DNA of 64,000 nt from Planctomycetaceae bacterium (GCA_021732995.1 JAKFWA010000055.1:1-64000), one strand, 5' to 3'; counted from the first letter of the stretch, positions 8,634 to 19,040 are shown. The notes: a model not told the origin generated them from the sequence alone. Made by a program: numbers and translations.

Positions 8634-8927
8634 TTCGAACTCCCTTCCGACAAATCAACTCTGACCCGAACGCGATTCTCGCTCATTCTGTGAAACGGAG
8701 TCAGCGCCAGTTTGCTGCGATGCCGACAGCAGAAATACCAACGCTGATTCACCCGTCTGTGATTGCCTTCCGAGCCGCTCCGACTTTCCTCATTCAGCTC
8801 GCTAAGACCAACGCCGGACTACCGTTCGGTTGTTTTCCTTCACATAATCGGAAGCGTCGATGCATCCTTCCCATTGACGACCCGCCCGCCTCATCCCGCC
8901 TTCCAGCTTGCCGAAAGGAACCTGCTC

Positions 8928-10238
8928 ATGTCGCGAACAGGCAGTTTTTTCTGTGGATCTGCAGATCACGGCGTCTCGCGTCGAGGATTTCTGGGAGCCG
9001 CAGCCCTCGGAGCCGCTGGTACCTTCGCGGCCGACATGACGCAGTTGAATGTCCTCAAGCAGGAAGTGCTGGCGAACGAACTCAAGAAGCAACAGAAACA
9101 CGTGATCCTGCTGTGGCTCGCTGGCGGCAGTTCTCAATTTGAGACATGGGATCCGAAGCCTGGCCGTCCGACCGGCGGACCATTCCGGGCGATTCAGACG
9201 TCCGCAACCGGCGTCCAGATTTCCGAACTGATGCCCAAGATGGCTCAACGGATGCAAGAAACGACGTCCGTCATCCGCTCATTGAATACGCGCAACGCCG
9301 ATCACGGCGGCGGCGCGGTGCTGATGGAAACCGGTCGCCGCGACGATCCCGGCATCGACTACCCGGATATCGGAGCCATCGTCGCTCGTGAACTAGGCCG
9401 CATCGACAGCCAGGTGCCGGATTACGTCTCGATGTATACGTCGACGGAAGGTCGGCGCAAGGGAACCTCCGGATTCCTCGGTGCGCGGTACGCGCCGATG
9501 TTCCTGTCCGAAAGCATGATCCCGGAGAACATCCGCAAGCTGGATTCGATCTCGGTCGTCGATCATCAGGACCGCGCGGCGCTGCGGGACATGCTGGCCA
9601 AGAGCTTTCAGCAGAGCCGCAAGAACGACACGGTCAACAGTCACACGCAGGCGTATCAGCGAGTACGCGGTTTGATGGCCAGCGAAAAGCTGTTCGACAT
9701 CGAACAGGAACCGGAAGCCATGCGAGCGAAGTATGGCCCCAGCCAGTTTGCGGAACAGTGCCTGATTGCTCGCCGCCTCATCGAAGCTGGCACTCCCTTC
9801 GTCAAAGTGGCTCGCGCGTGGTGGGACAGTCACGGACAGAACTTCGAAACGCATCGCGAACTCTGTGCGGATCTCGATCATTCAATGTCGACGCTGCTGG
9901 ACGACCTCAAGGATCGTGGACTGCTGGAGAACACGCTGGTAATCACGCTGGGCGAATTCGGCCGCACACCGCAGATCAATGCGAGCCTCGGCCGAGACCA
10001 CTTCGCCAGTGCGTGGAGCTGCAGCCTGTCCGGCATGGGCATCAAGCCCGGCGTGGCCTACGGCAAGACCGACCCCGATGGGCACAAGGTCGCGGAAGGT
10101 GAAGCGACTGCAGGCGACCTGTTCGCGACGATCATGACGGCGCTCGGAGTAGATCCGAAGAAGGAATACATGATTGGCGCTCGACCGATTCCTGTGACCG
10201 ATTTCGGTTCGAAGGCCATTCAGGAAGTCCTCGCTTAG
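8928..10238 (+). CDS. DUF1501 domain-containing protein (Tat-exported)
   Basis: The protein has 436 residues from the ATG at 8928, preceded by an aaagga ribosome site. The upstream extension to 8763 is non-coding in character. Residues 18-31 (SRRGFLGAAALGAAG) form a twin-arginine leader. Family signatures are VILLWLAGGSSQFETWDPKP, NTRNADHGGG, GTPFVKVARAWWDSHGQNF and TLGEFGRTP. DUF1501 is a sulfatase/phosphatase-superfamily domain extremely common in planctomycetes, with unknown biochemical function. It forms a pair with the WD40 protein 113 nt downstream, with a strong stem-loop between them. Confidence 0.92.
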   Translation: MSRTGSFFCGSADHGVSRRGFLGAAALGAAGTFAADMTQLNVLKQEVLANELKKQQKHVILLWLAGGSSQFETWDPKPGRPTGGPFRAIQTSATGVQISELMPKMAQRMQETTSVIRSLNTRNADHGGGAVLMETGRRDDPGIDYPDIGAIVARELGRIDSQVPDYVSMYTSTEGRRKGTSGFLGARYAPMFLSESMIPENIRKLDSISVVDHQDRAALRDMLAKSFQQSRKNDTVNSHTQAYQRVRGLMASEKLFDIEQEPEAMRAKYGPSQFAEQCLIARRLIEAGTPFVKVARAWWDSHGQNFETHRELCADLDHSMSTLLDDLKDRGLLENTLVITLGEFGRTPQINASLGRDHFASAWSCSLSGMGIKPGVAYGKTDPDGHKVAEGEATAGDLFATIMTALGVDPKKEYMIGARPIPVTDFGSKAIQEVLA

Positions 10239-10271
10239 TCACACCCATCAGCGGCGCGGTCTAAGCACATT

Positions 10272-10313
10272 GAGACGCGGCGGTGTCTTGCTTAAGCAAC
10301 CCGCCGTAGTCTC
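10272..10313 (+). promoter_or_regulatory. Intercistronic stem-loop
   Basis: Stem segments gagac (10272-10276) and cggcgg (10278-10283) pair with ccgccg (10301-10306) and gtctc (10309-10313). The loop contains the perfect 12-nt palindrome ttgcttaagcaa (10289-10300). There is no T-tract on the plus strand, so it is more likely an RNA-processing or stabilising structure between the DUF1501 and WD40 genes than a terminator. Confidence 0.55.
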
Positions 10314-10351
10314 TCTCGAACAATTCATCTGGTTGAATAAGGCGACTTCTC

Positions 10352-11365
10352 ATGGCCAGTTACGATCCCAGCAAGCTGAAGGTCACCAAGAACATTGGTT
10401 TGAACAGCGTCGCGTTCTGTGTGGCGCGAGTTCCCAATTCGCAGCGGCTGTTCTTCGGCAGTTCTGATTTCAAGGTCTATGAACTGGATCTCGCCGCCGA
10501 AAAGCCGGAACCGAAAGCGTTTAACGGCGACGGTCATCAGAGCTATGTGACCGGTCTGGCACTCGCCGGAAACACCTTGATTTCAGGCAGCTATGACGGT
10601 CGCCTGATGTGGTGGAACACCGAAACGAAGGAAGCTCAACGGACGGTCGAAGCCCATCAACTCTGGATCCGCGGCGTGCGAGTGAGCCCGGACGGCAAGC
10701 GGCTCATCAGCGTCGCGGACGACATGCTCGGCAAGATCTGGAACGCGGAGACGGGCGAACTGCAGCACACGCTGGTCGACCACAAGGCGATGACGCCTCA
10801 CAACTTTCCGTCCATGCTGTTCGCCGCGGCGTTCTCTCCGAACGGGGAATGGGTCGCGACTGGCGATAAGGTCGGACACATCGCGATTTGGGAAGTCGCC
10901 ACCGGCAAGAAGATTGCCGAGGTTGAAGCCCCCGGCCTCTACACGTGGGACCCCCGTCAGCGCCGGCACTCGATCGGCGGTATCCGGTCGCTGTGCTTCT
11001 CACCAGACTCGAAGTTGCTGGCCGCTGGTGGCATTGGACACATCGGAAACATCGACCACCTCGATGGTCCCGCGCGTGTCGAAGTCTTTGAATGGCAGAC
11101 CGGCAAACGCACGCAGGAAATCAACGACAAGCAGGTCAAAGGCCTCGTGCAGCAGATCGCGTTCGACCCCGAAGGCAAATGGCTGCTGGGAGCAGGCGGC
11201 GACAACGGCGGCTTTGCCACCTTCTACAACCTTGAAAACGGCCAACAGATTCACAGTGAAAAATTCCCGATGCACGTGCATCAGTTTGCTCTGAATGAAT
11301 CATCCGACACGCTCTACGCCGTCGGCCACCACCGCGTCGCCGTCGGCGAATTCAAAGCGGCGTAG
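10352..11365 (+). CDS. WD40 repeat protein
   Basis: The protein has 337 residues with repeated WD40 units, each ending in WD- or WN-like dipeptides: LISGSYDGRLMWWNTET, LISVADDMLGKIWNAETG and VATGDKVGHIAIWEVATGK. Spacing fits a seven-bladed propeller. No signal peptide is visible, so it is probably cytoplasmic. It follows the DUF1501 gene, an arrangement repeatedly seen in planctomycetes (established association, function unknown). It may be a protein-interaction scaffold. Confidence 0.9.
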   Translation: MASYDPSKLKVTKNIGLNSVAFCVARVPNSQRLFFGSSDFKVYELDLAAEKPEPKAFNGDGHQSYVTGLALAGNTLISGSYDGRLMWWNTETKEAQRTVEAHQLWIRGVRVSPDGKRLISVADDMLGKIWNAETGELQHTLVDHKAMTPHNFPSMLFAAAFSPNGEWVATGDKVGHIAIWEVATGKKIAEVEAPGLYTWDPRQRRHSIGGIRSLCFSPDSKLLAAGGIGHIGNIDHLDGPARVEVFEWQTGKRTQEINDKQVKGLVQQIAFDPEGKWLLGAGGDNGGFATFYNLENGQQIHSEKFPMHVHQFALNESSDTLYAVGHHRVAVGEFKAA

Positions 11366-11438
11366 GTTGCCACTCACCAGATAACTGCCATATCGCATCG
11401 GTCGCGTAGCATCACTGAGCAGTTGGCTGCGGCGATGG

Positions 11439-11873
11439 TTAGTCTCTCCACAAGACGATCCAAGCTACTTCCTCGCTCAGGCGCAAGGCCTCCACGGCGA
11501 TGGCCTTCCGTAGATTCACTGCAATCATCTCAACAGTGAACTTGTCCGCGACCGCAGTTGCCTCGTCGATTGACTCCGTCCAAACGCACGCGCCCCACTG
11601 CATGCTGAGAACTCGGTCCTTAATCTGCGCCGTGGTTAAATGAGGCGCGTCGGTGCGGAGAGCCTCATACTGCCGTTCCCAGGCAACGTACTTGTTGTGT
11701 CGAAAGCGGCTCCGTTCCGCTTTGGCCGTGCTTCGACTGGCTCGCTCAATCGCCCGTTCAGCAATCGCACCACTGCATACAACAAAGCAGCGAATCGTCG
11801 GACAGGACTCCAGCAGCCAACTGAACCCAACTGAGAGTCCGTCGTGTTCCAAAGATTCGTCAGTCATATTCAC
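11439..11873 (-). CDS. Hypothetical protein
   Basis: The frame encodes 144 residues without signal peptide or membrane segment. It has a basic middle (RASRSTAKAERSRFRHNK) and a mostly helical C-terminal half. No family is recognised. The sequence is less GC-rich than flanking genes. The ATG at 11873 (MNMTDES) or the one 6 nt inside it may be the start. It is downstream of and convergent with the WD40 gene; the HerA-like ATPase starts on the same strand upstream but its stop is 70 nt away. Confidence 0.5.
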   Translation of the reverse strand: MNMTDESLEHDGLSVGFSWLLESCPTIRCFVVCSGAIAERAIERASRSTAKAERSRFRHNKYVAWERQYEALRTDAPHLTTAQIKDRVLSMQWGACVWTESIDEATAVADKFTVEMIAVNLRKAIAVEALRLSEEVAWIVLWRD

Positions 11874-11943
11874 TGCTCGGTAATGCGCAATGATGCTCGT
11901 TGAGTCTTACGCTGGATGCTCCTTTGATACTCCATTCACAGCA

Positions 11944-14379
11944 TCAACCCATTTCATAAAGAGCACTTGTCGTTCCATCAGAACCACGGGACCACGGAGT
12001 CCACAACAACACGACTCGGGTGACGATGATGTCGCTCTTCTTTAGGGTGATGTTGATTTCCTGCAGTTCGATGGCTTCAGCCGCGCTGGCGGACTGCAGT
12101 TTGGTAACTTCGGCTTCGAACTCGGCGTTGAGTTGATTGAGCTTATCGGTCAGAGCTCCCACGGTTTCCTGAGCGCGGTTCACGTCCGCTTTCTCGTTCA
12201 TCACCTTGCTGGCAGCTTTGGCGGAACTCACAGCTCGGGTGATGTTCGCGGTGCTGGCCAGCTTGCGACCGAACATGGCTCCGAGGATGGATGTTCCGAC
12301 GGACAACGCTGCCGTCATCATCTGGCCTTTGGACTGTTCCTGCTCTTTCTCCACACGCTGCCCTGCTTTACGAATCTGCTCTTGGACCGTCGCCAGTTTG
12401 GGGGCGTACTTCGCCCGCAGCTTTTCGACGTCCAGATCGCGGCGCTCTTTATTCGACTGCGAGATCCGCACGCGGAAGTCGCCTTCCGATTCGTCCGGAT
12501 TGGAGACCTGCTTCAAGGCCGGAGCTTTCCACAACGTGAGCTTGCTGGTGCGGTAGAGGTAGTCCTTCAGCAGAGTCGATTGGGTAGCATACTGCTTCGA
12601 CTTGCAGAGCAGACTTGGCAGCGTCGCGAACTCCGCGACCTGTTCCGGGGACTGTTCGCACTCCACCTTACTGTCCTCGGAGACGTGAGCGTCGTCCCAC
12701 GGAAACTCGGCCGCCCCTTCGTCGATCGGCAGCAGCAGCGCGAGATCCTTCCATTGATCAACGCCGTTGGCCGTCGAGGCGTAGTGAACGCGGGCTTCAC
12801 CGAGCAGCGCAGGTCGATAGACAAGTCGCGACTTCGCGGGCAGGTCTCCTCGGCGCGGCAGGAATTGCTCTGTCACATCGGGCGGCAGAATGGGACGCGC
12901 GCCAGTGGCGGAGTCTGCATTGAAGCTGCTTGAAGCCGTCGAAGAACCGCTCGCGACAGCCTCCAGCTTCCGGGACTGCATCAATTCCGCAATCTGATCG
13001 CGCGTCAGAGGACCGCGCAGGAACGACAGCGCCCAACGGGTTTGAAAGACCATAGGCTCATCTTCATGAACGTTGTTCATCAGGAAGATGCGATTGCCCA
13101 GCGACGACAGGACCTGTTCCATCTTCGAGCGATTGAACGTCTTGCCTGCCGCGGCTGATGCGCCTTCAAGGCCGTCGAGCACGCGCAGCTTGTCACGCTC
13201 GGTCTGCAAACGACCGAGGAACCAGGTTCCCGCGTTGGAAAGTCCCTTGTAGTCGATGTCGACGGGGTTCTGAGTTGCCAGCACGACGCCCAGACCGAAC
13301 GCGCGAGCTTGTTTCATCAAGGTGAGCAGCGGCGTCTTGCTGGGCGGATTCGCCGTGGGCGGGAAGTAGCCGAAGATCTCGTCCATGTAGAGCAACGCTC
13401 GCAGGCTGGACGTGCCCGATTGAGCCCGCATCCAGGTGACGATCTCGTTGAGCAGGATCGTGACGAAAAACATGCGCTCGGCATCGGACAGATGAGCGAT
13501 CGAGACAATGACCAGTCGCGGCTTGCCTTCGGCGGTGTAGAACAGCCGCTGCACGTCGAGCGGTTCGCCTTCAGTCCATGCCTGAAACCCCGGCGAAGCA
13601 ACGAGGTTGTTCAAGCTCATCGCGAACTCAAAGCGATCCTTCGCGGGATAGAAACTTTCGACGTCCAGAAAACCAAGCTTTTGGAAGGGTGGTGTCTGGA
13701 TCTCGCGAATGAGGCTGCCAAGGTCCACATCGCGGCCGTCTTTCCACGCGGCGGCCAGAATGTTGGAGAGCAGGATGTGCTCGCGGCTACGCAACGGATC
13801 GGCGTCGATGCTCATCAAAGCCAGCAGTCCGGCAACGGCCGCACTGATGCGTTCGCGCAATGCTTCTGGATTGCGGAGCGTTGATTCCGGGGGCGCGGTG
13901 AACGATCGCAGGATCGTCAACGGCAGACCGGCGGTACTGCCGGGGGTGTAGATCGCGACGTCCACGGCATCGCGAAGTCGTTGGATGCGTGCCCCATCCT
14001 GTCCCCAGTTGGCCAGGCCGTCTTTCCACGTCTTGGCGGTGCGCGTCGCGAGTTCATCCAACGACAACCCCTTGCGCACCGCGTCCTGAGGATCCAGCCA
14101 CGGCTTGAAGTCGGTCGGTTTCAGATCGGGAAAGGTGAGCAGCAGGTTGCCCAAGTCTCCTTTGGGATCGATGCAGATGGCCGGGATGCCGTCGATCGCG
14201 GCCTCTTCCAGCAGCGTCAGACAGAGACCAGTTTTGCCGCTGCCGGTCATACCGACGCAGACCGCATGTGTCGTCAGGTCTTTGGCATCGTAGAGGACCG
14301 GTTCATCGGCCACGGCCTGAGTCGGGATGTCGTAGGGCTTGCCCAGATAAAAGACGCCGAGCTTTTCAAAGTCCTGCAT
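11944..14379 (-). CDS. HerA/VirB4-like ATPase with C-terminal coiled coil
   Basis: The protein has 811 residues. The Walker A motif GMTGSGKT is at about 43-50 and a Walker B-like ALLYMDEIFGYF lies near 330. ICIDPKGDLGNLLLTFP and VVLATQNPVDIDYKGLSNAGTWFLGRL are typical of the HerA/FtsK-like DUF87 ATPases. The C-terminal quarter has a basic/Glu-rich coiled coil (about 640-690), a glycine-rich hydrophobic stretch (MMTAALSVGTSILGAMFG) and a second coiled coil. HerA proteins pump DNA with a NurA nuclease, but no NurA-like gene lies next to it. Its promoter region is shared with the divergent flippase gene. The specific role is unknown. Confidence 0.85.
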   Translation of the reverse strand: MQDFEKLGVFYLGKPYDIPTQAVADEPVLYDAKDLTTHAVCVGMTGSGKTGLCLTLLEEAAIDGIPAICIDPKGDLGNLLLTFPDLKPTDFKPWLDPQDAVRKGLSLDELATRTAKTWKDGLANWGQDGARIQRLRDAVDVAIYTPGSTAGLPLTILRSFTAPPESTLRNPEALRERISAAVAGLLALMSIDADPLRSREHILLSNILAAAWKDGRDVDLGSLIREIQTPPFQKLGFLDVESFYPAKDRFEFAMSLNNLVASPGFQAWTEGEPLDVQRLFYTAEGKPRLVIVSIAHLSDAERMFFVTILLNEIVTWMRAQSGTSSLRALLYMDEIFGYFPPTANPPSKTPLLTLMKQARAFGLGVVLATQNPVDIDYKGLSNAGTWFLGRLQTERDKLRVLDGLEGASAAAGKTFNRSKMEQVLSSLGNRIFLMNNVHEDEPMVFQTRWALSFLRGPLTRDQIAELMQSRKLEAVASGSSTASSSFNADSATGARPILPPDVTEQFLPRRGDLPAKSRLVYRPALLGEARVHYASTANGVDQWKDLALLLPIDEGAAEFPWDDAHVSEDSKVECEQSPEQVAEFATLPSLLCKSKQYATQSTLLKDYLYRTSKLTLWKAPALKQVSNPDESEGDFRVRISQSNKERRDLDVEKLRAKYAPKLATVQEQIRKAGQRVEKEQEQSKGQMMTAALSVGTSILGAMFGRKLASTANITRAVSSAKAASKVMNEKADVNRAQETVGALTDKLNQLNAEFEAEVTKLQSASAAEAIELQEINITLKKSDIIVTRVVLLWTPWSRGSDGTTSALYEMG

Positions 14380-14550
14380 GAGCCTGCTCTTTGGATGGTC
14401 TGGTGCTTGAATGACGGGAGTTGTTCATGGCCCGGTCCGGTGCACAACACTCGTCTTGAGGTGTTTTCCGCAGCGGTCGTATTCTCCGATGGGCACCAAT
14501 TTGGCAAGTGGAAGTTTTCACACTGCCCATGCAAGGAATGCGCGTCGTCG

Positions 14551-15885
14551 ATGGCTGAGCCACCCGCTGATACTGTGAAGATTCCGCGTCAATCGCTGCG
14601 AGCGAACTTCGCCTGGCAGTTTTGCGCGAACTTCATCGCCGCGGGTGTGCAGTTTTCGGTGGGCAGTCTGCTCGCCAAGCTGACGTCGGATACGGTCACC
14701 GGCCAGTACCAGATCGGCTGGACGATTACGACTCCGCTGTTCATGTTCGCCGCGCTGGACCTGCGTGTCTTTCAGGCGACCGAAACACGTCGCGAGTTCG
14801 CGTTCGCCGAATACTTCGCCGCTAGGTTGATGTCCGGCCTGTTCGCGCTGGTCGTTTCGCTCGGTTTCGCGTTGCTGTCTGAGCATTCGGCGTCGGCCTT
14901 GTTGATCGTCGGATTGGTGGCGTGCCTCAAGTTTCTGGATCTGTTCGCAGACTGTTTCTATGGAGCGATGCAACGGCACGAACGGCTGGATCTGGTCTCT
15001 CGCTGCACAGTCGTGCGAGCGGTGACTCAGGCCGGCGTCTTCGCTGGCAGCATCTTTCTGACGCGCGAAATCGTCCCGACACTGATCGCGATGATTGCGA
15101 GCAGTGCCGTAACGCTGTTTGCACTGGAGCTGCGGATCTCACGTAACATCCTGATGGCGACAGAGAACTCATCCACCTGGTGGCGTCACCCGATTTCCTT
15201 CGGCCAGTTGTCGCTGCTATTCCGCAAAACGATTCCGCTGGGCATCCGCTTATTCCTGGTCTCGTTGATTCCAAACATCTCGCGGTACTTCGTGTCGCTG
15301 TATCACGGGCTCGCGACGTTCGGCATCTATGCCAACATCTCGCAGATCACGACCATCGCGCCGCTGTTTTCACGATCGATGAATCACGCCATCGCGCCGC
15401 GACTCGCTCAACTTTGTCAGCAACGCGATGCCACGGCGTTTCGACAACTCGTCTTCCGAGTACGCCTGCTGTACGCCGCGTTCGGCGCTGCGGCGGTTCT
15501 CGGAACGATCTTGTTCGGGAAGTTGATCCTCAGTTGGGTCTATCGTGATGACTTCGTGCCCTATCACGATGTGTTCGTGGCCGTGATGATCGCCACGGCT
15601 ATTCAATCAGTTGGCGGCGTCTTGGACATGGCGCTGGTTGCCTTGCGTCGTTCGGAATCGCTGGCTCCGATCACTGCGGTCACGATTGGTTCGATGACCC
15701 TCGCTTGCTGGTTGCTGATTCCCATTCAAGGCTTGAAGGGAGCGGCGACAGCCATCGCGATCAGTTGCATCATTCGCGAAATCGCACTGCAGTTCATGCT
15801 GAACCGCGCCTTGCGAGACCTCGCACAAGCTAAACCTGTGGACGCAGAAGCCGGGTTAATCCAAGTCAGTCGCGAAGCCGCTTAG
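14551..15885 (+). CDS. Polysaccharide/lipid flippase of the MOP superfamily (Wzx-like)
   Basis: The protein has 444 residues and about 12 hydrophobic segments, characteristic of oligosaccharide flippases. The start at the ATG 14551 (MAEPPADTVK) is chosen because earlier in-frame sequence is antisense to the HerA-like gene. It would move lipid-linked oligosaccharides across the cytoplasmic membrane. No glycosyltransferases accompany it, so it is an orphan. It is convergent with the copper ATPase gene, with only 20 nt between their stops. Confidence 0.8.
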   Translation: MAEPPADTVKIPRQSLRANFAWQFCANFIAAGVQFSVGSLLAKLTSDTVTGQYQIGWTITTPLFMFAALDLRVFQATETRREFAFAEYFAARLMSGLFALVVSLGFALLSEHSASALLIVGLVACLKFLDLFADCFYGAMQRHERLDLVSRCTVVRAVTQAGVFAGSIFLTREIVPTLIAMIASSAVTLFALELRISRNILMATENSSTWWRHPISFGQLSLLFRKTIPLGIRLFLVSLIPNISRYFVSLYHGLATFGIYANISQITTIAPLFSRSMNHAIAPRLAQLCQQRDATAFRQLVFRVRLLYAAFGAAAVLGTILFGKLILSWVYRDDFVPYHDVFVAVMIATAIQSVGGVLDMALVALRRSESLAPITAVTIGSMTLACWLLIPIQGLKGAATAIAISCIIREIALQFMLNRALRDLAQAKPVDAEAGLIQVSREAA

Positions 15886-15905
15886 CCCTGCTCTTTTAAG
15901 CAAGA

Positions 15906-18239
15906 TCAACGCACTGCGTTAACAGGTTCGATCGTAAGGCGCCGCAGTCTGAGGCTGTTCATCACGACGGATACACTGCTGGCCGCCATCGCTGCGGCGG
16001 CGAACATCGGTGGCATCATCACTTTCAGCCACGGGTAGAACACACCAGCAGCCAGTGGGATGCCAACCGAATTGTAGACCAGTGCGAAGAACAGGTTTTG
16101 TCGGATTGTTCGCAGCGTGGCGCGCGACATCCGGATCGCGGCCACCAGAGTCCGCAGATCGTTCCTCACGAGCGTAACGCTGGCGGCTTCGATGGCTATG
16201 TCTGTGCCCGATCCGATTGCAATACCGACGTCGGCTGCGGCGAGTGACGGAGCGTCGTTCACTCCATCACCAACCATCGCGACTTTCTGCGAACCCTTTT
16301 TGAGATCTGCCACAATCGCGGCTTTCTGGTGCGGCAACACTTCAGCATAGACCGTATCGATGCCGACCTCATGAGCGACGACGTTGGCAACATCCTGTCG
16401 ATCTCCCGTCAGCATCACGACACGCAGCCCCAGAGCTTTTAATTCGCGAACAGCATCGGCGGATGATGGTCGACTTTGATCGGCGAGCAGAATGCATCCG
16501 ACAACCTTGTCGACTGCCTGGCCTGACGGAGCGTCAGCAACGGATCGCGACACAAACACCAGCGTGTGACCGGAGGCATCCACAGGAACCGAGGCTTCCC
16601 CGCCGACGAAACTGGCGGTCCCCACTTTGACCAGCGATCCTTCGATCACCGCGCTGGCACCAGATCCCGGTTGAATACTGAAATCGCGTGCCGGGAAAGT
16701 GGTAATCCCCAGTTGTTCAGAATGCTGACAGATCGAACGAGCAATCGGATGTTCCGCGTATTGCTCAACGGACGCTGTCAGCCGTAACACTTCCCGCTCA
16801 GTTATCTCACCGTAGCAAACGACGCTTGAAACCGCGGGACGCCCGATCGTGATGGTCCCGGTCTTATCGAGCACGATCGTGGAAACGCGAGCCAGTGTTT
16901 CCAGCGCCTCGCCCGATCGGAACAAGATGCCGGACTCAGCGCCGCGTCCAACGGCGACCATGATGGCTGTCGGTGTCGCCAGTCCCAATGCACACGGGCA
17001 GGCGATTACCAGCACATCAACAGCGGCCAGCAAGGCCTCACGCCAGCTTGCCGCAACCAGCCACGCGCCAAAAGTCATCGCCGCAATCACCAGCATGACC
17101 GGTACGAAGTACGCGCTGACGGTGTCAGCCAGTTGGGCAATGGGAGCCTTCGACGTTTGAGCTTCACGCACAAGGTCAACGATCTGGTGCAGCAGCGTTG
17201 CATCGCCAACGTGTTCCGCACGGAACACGAAACTGCCTGTTTGATTGGTTGTGGCGCCGATCACACGGTCGCCAACCTGTTTGCTGACGGGCACCGATTC
17301 GCCAGTCATGGTGGCCTCGTCGATCTCGCTCTGACCCTCGATCACGATGCCGTCGACGGGAACCCGCTCGCCGGGACGAACCCGGATCAAATCACCGATC
17401 TGCAGATCATCAAGGCCAACGGACTGTTCTTCATAGTCCGCTGGATTGAACTCATCGGTCGTAGCGATGTTGCTGATGCCGGGATTGCGGTCGACGATAT
17501 CCAATGCGAATAGCATCGGCGGTGCCTTGGGACGCAACAGGCAGGCCGTGAGTGGTTGCAGTTCCAGCAGCTTGTCGATCGCGCTCGCGGTCTTGCGACG
17601 AGCACGCTCCTCGAGCACTCGCCCCAGCAAGACAAACGTTGTGATCATGGCCGCGGGTTCGTAGTGAATCGGCGGCGTGCCTCCCCACCATGCCGCAGGC
17701 AGCACCGTGCCGAGAACGCTGACCACGTAGGCCGTACCCACGCCAATCGCGACCAGGGTATTCATGTCCGCAGTGCGATGCCGAGTCGCCTGCCACGCCG
17801 CCGCAAAGAAACCGCGACCACCCCACAGCACGACGGGGGAGGTCAACGCCAGCAGCAACCAATCACGCCCCACGAAATGCACATGGGCCATGCTGATGAC
17901 GAACACCAGCACCGCGAATGGCAGAATGATCGCGAAGTCTCGCCAGTTGGCTGCAGGCGGTTGAGAAACCCGTTGAGAAGCCAGCGGCTCATATTGATAA
18001 CCAAGACCGCTGATGGCGCTTTGAAACCTGGACTCGGCATCAGCTAGCGGGAGACGTTGTCCGTCGTAGCGAGTCTCAACTTCGTGCGTCGCCAGATTCA
18101 CGGCGACACGCGAGACGCCATCAATCGATCCCAACGCACGTTCGACTCGGCCCACGCAGCTCGCGCAGTGCATGCCGTGAACGAGGAATCTCAATGAGTG
18201 CGACGCGACGCTGTTAGATGTTTCCGAACTCGTAGCCAT
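15906..18239 (-). CDS. copA: Copper-translocating P1B-type ATPase
   Basis: The protein has 777 residues. An N-terminal heavy-metal-associated domain carries GMHCASC (Cys25, Cys28). The A-domain loop TGES is at 312-315, the ion-binding CPC at Cys414-Cys416 in TM6, and the phosphorylation site DKTG starts at Asp458. The P-domain shows [20 protein letters not shown]. The terminal membrane segments contain YN and MAASS, the P1B-1 (Cu+) signature. It exports Cu(+) from the cytoplasm. Residues of about 233-275 form an extra segment ahead of the A-domain compared with ordinary CopA. No CueR/CsoR-like regulator or chaperone gene is adjacent. Confidence 0.93.
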   Translation of the reverse strand: MATSSETSNSVASHSLRFLVHGMHCASCVGRVERALGSIDGVSRVAVNLATHEVETRYDGQRLPLADAESRFQSAISGLGYQYEPLASQRVSQPPAANWRDFAIILPFAVLVFVISMAHVHFVGRDWLLLALTSPVVLWGGRGFFAAAWQATRHRTADMNTLVAIGVGTAYVVSVLGTVLPAAWWGGTPPIHYEPAAMITTFVLLGRVLEERARRKTASAIDKLLELQPLTACLLRPKAPPMLFALDIVDRNPGISNIATTDEFNPADYEEQSVGLDDLQIGDLIRVRPGERVPVDGIVIEGQSEIDEATMTGESVPVSKQVGDRVIGATTNQTGSFVFRAEHVGDATLLHQIVDLVREAQTSKAPIAQLADTVSAYFVPVMLVIAAMTFGAWLVAASWREALLAAVDVLVIACPCALGLATPTAIMVAVGRGAESGILFRSGEALETLARVSTIVLDKTGTITIGRPAVSSVVCYGEITEREVLRLTASVEQYAEHPIARSICQHSEQLGITTFPARDFSIQPGSGASAVIEGSLVKVGTASFVGGEASVPVDASGHTLVFVSRSVADAPSGQAVDKVVGCILLADQSRPSSADAVRELKALGLRVVMLTGDRQDVANVVAHEVGIDTVYAEVLPHQKAAIVADLKKGSQKVAMVGDGVNDAPSLAAADVGIAIGSGTDIAIEAASVTLVRNDLRTLVAAIRMSRATLRTIRQNLFFALVYNSVGIPLAAGVFYPWLKVMMPPMFAAAAMAASSVSVVMNSLRLRRLTIEPVNAVR

Positions 18240-18305
18240 ATTGCCGAGTCTAGGGAAACGAGCGTAGCCGCACAGCAGGCAGACGGGTAAACAGCCGCAA
18301 TCGGG

Positions 18306-19040
18306 CTAGTTGCCGGCAGTCTCAGTAACGGACTCCCCATCCAGGCGCAATTCGCTGAGAGCGATCGGTCCCGCGGGAGAACTCACTTTGAACAACACCT
18401 CGCGGCCCAGTAAGGCGTGCGGCCAACCAACGTTCGCGGCGAGTTGTTCATCAATCGCCACCAGCAGGCGATCACCGGTAAATGTGATCCGCAAGTAGCT
18501 GGAGGGTTTGACGTCGCTCAACTCCATTCGCTGCAGCACCAGTTCGCCGGATGAGTCGACTTCTCGAAGTTCCAGCACGTGCTGCGTCAGCTCAATGCGT
18601 ACGCGCTCGCGACCGTCCACCGCCTGCAGGTCGAAGTTCGCCGCAACCGCGTGAGCATCAAGCATCGTACTGGCGAGTCGAAACCCGATTGAGCACCTCG
18701 CATACGGCTGACGGAACACCGCCGGATGCGCCGACAGATTGCTGAGCAGTGAATCCTCTTCAAACAACCAGTCCTTCGCCTGCCAGAGGTCCGGACGGAA
18801 GGGCTTCAGCCAGCTTTCACGGCGTTGGCTTGCGGGCAGGAGGGACAATTCCGCATCTGGAGACCGCTCGTCGGCTGTCGCAACGATTATGGCGGCTACT
18901 GGAGCAGCGGAGATTGTGAGGGTTTCCTCACTGTGGGACTCCACAGGAGCGGACTGCTGCATCAATCGCCAGGTGGCGAAGGAACTCAGCAACACGCACG
19001 AAACGCCTACTCCGAACTTTCGTTCCCGAACGCTCGACAT
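18306..19040 (-). CDS. Hypothetical membrane-anchored protein
   Basis: The protein has 244 residues from the ATG at 19040 (MSSVRERKFGVGV); upstream in-frame sequence is unlikely to be coding. Residues of about 9-24 form one hydrophobic anchor. The C-terminal half (about 130-240) is a beta-rich domain with YLRITFTGDRLLVAIDEQLA and EVLFKVSSPAGPIALSEL, resembling a concanavalin-like or family 16 carbohydrate-binding-like sandwich, which is inference. It follows the 454-residue ABC-linked gene on the same strand, 182 nt away, and precedes copA by 66 nt. Confidence 0.65.
   Translation of the reverse strand: MSSVRERKFGVGVSCVLLSSFATWRLMQQSAPVESHSEETLTISAAPVAAIIVATADERSPDAELSLLPASQRRESWLKPFRPDLWQAKDWLFEEDSLLSNLSAHPAVFRQPYARCSIGFRLASTMLDAHAVAANFDLQAVDGRERVRIELTQHVLELREVDSSGELVLQRMELSDVKPSSYLRITFTGDRLLVAIDEQLAANVGWPHALLGREVLFKVSSPAGPIALSELRLDGESVTETAGN

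Noticed and set aside
11944-14379. Defence-island reading of the HerA-like gene
   Set aside because: No nuclease, SIR2 or other effector gene is adjacent; neighbours are a flippase and a hypothetical.
13981-14550. Upstream part of the flippase frame
   Set aside because: It runs antisense through the HerA-like gene and lacks membrane segments.
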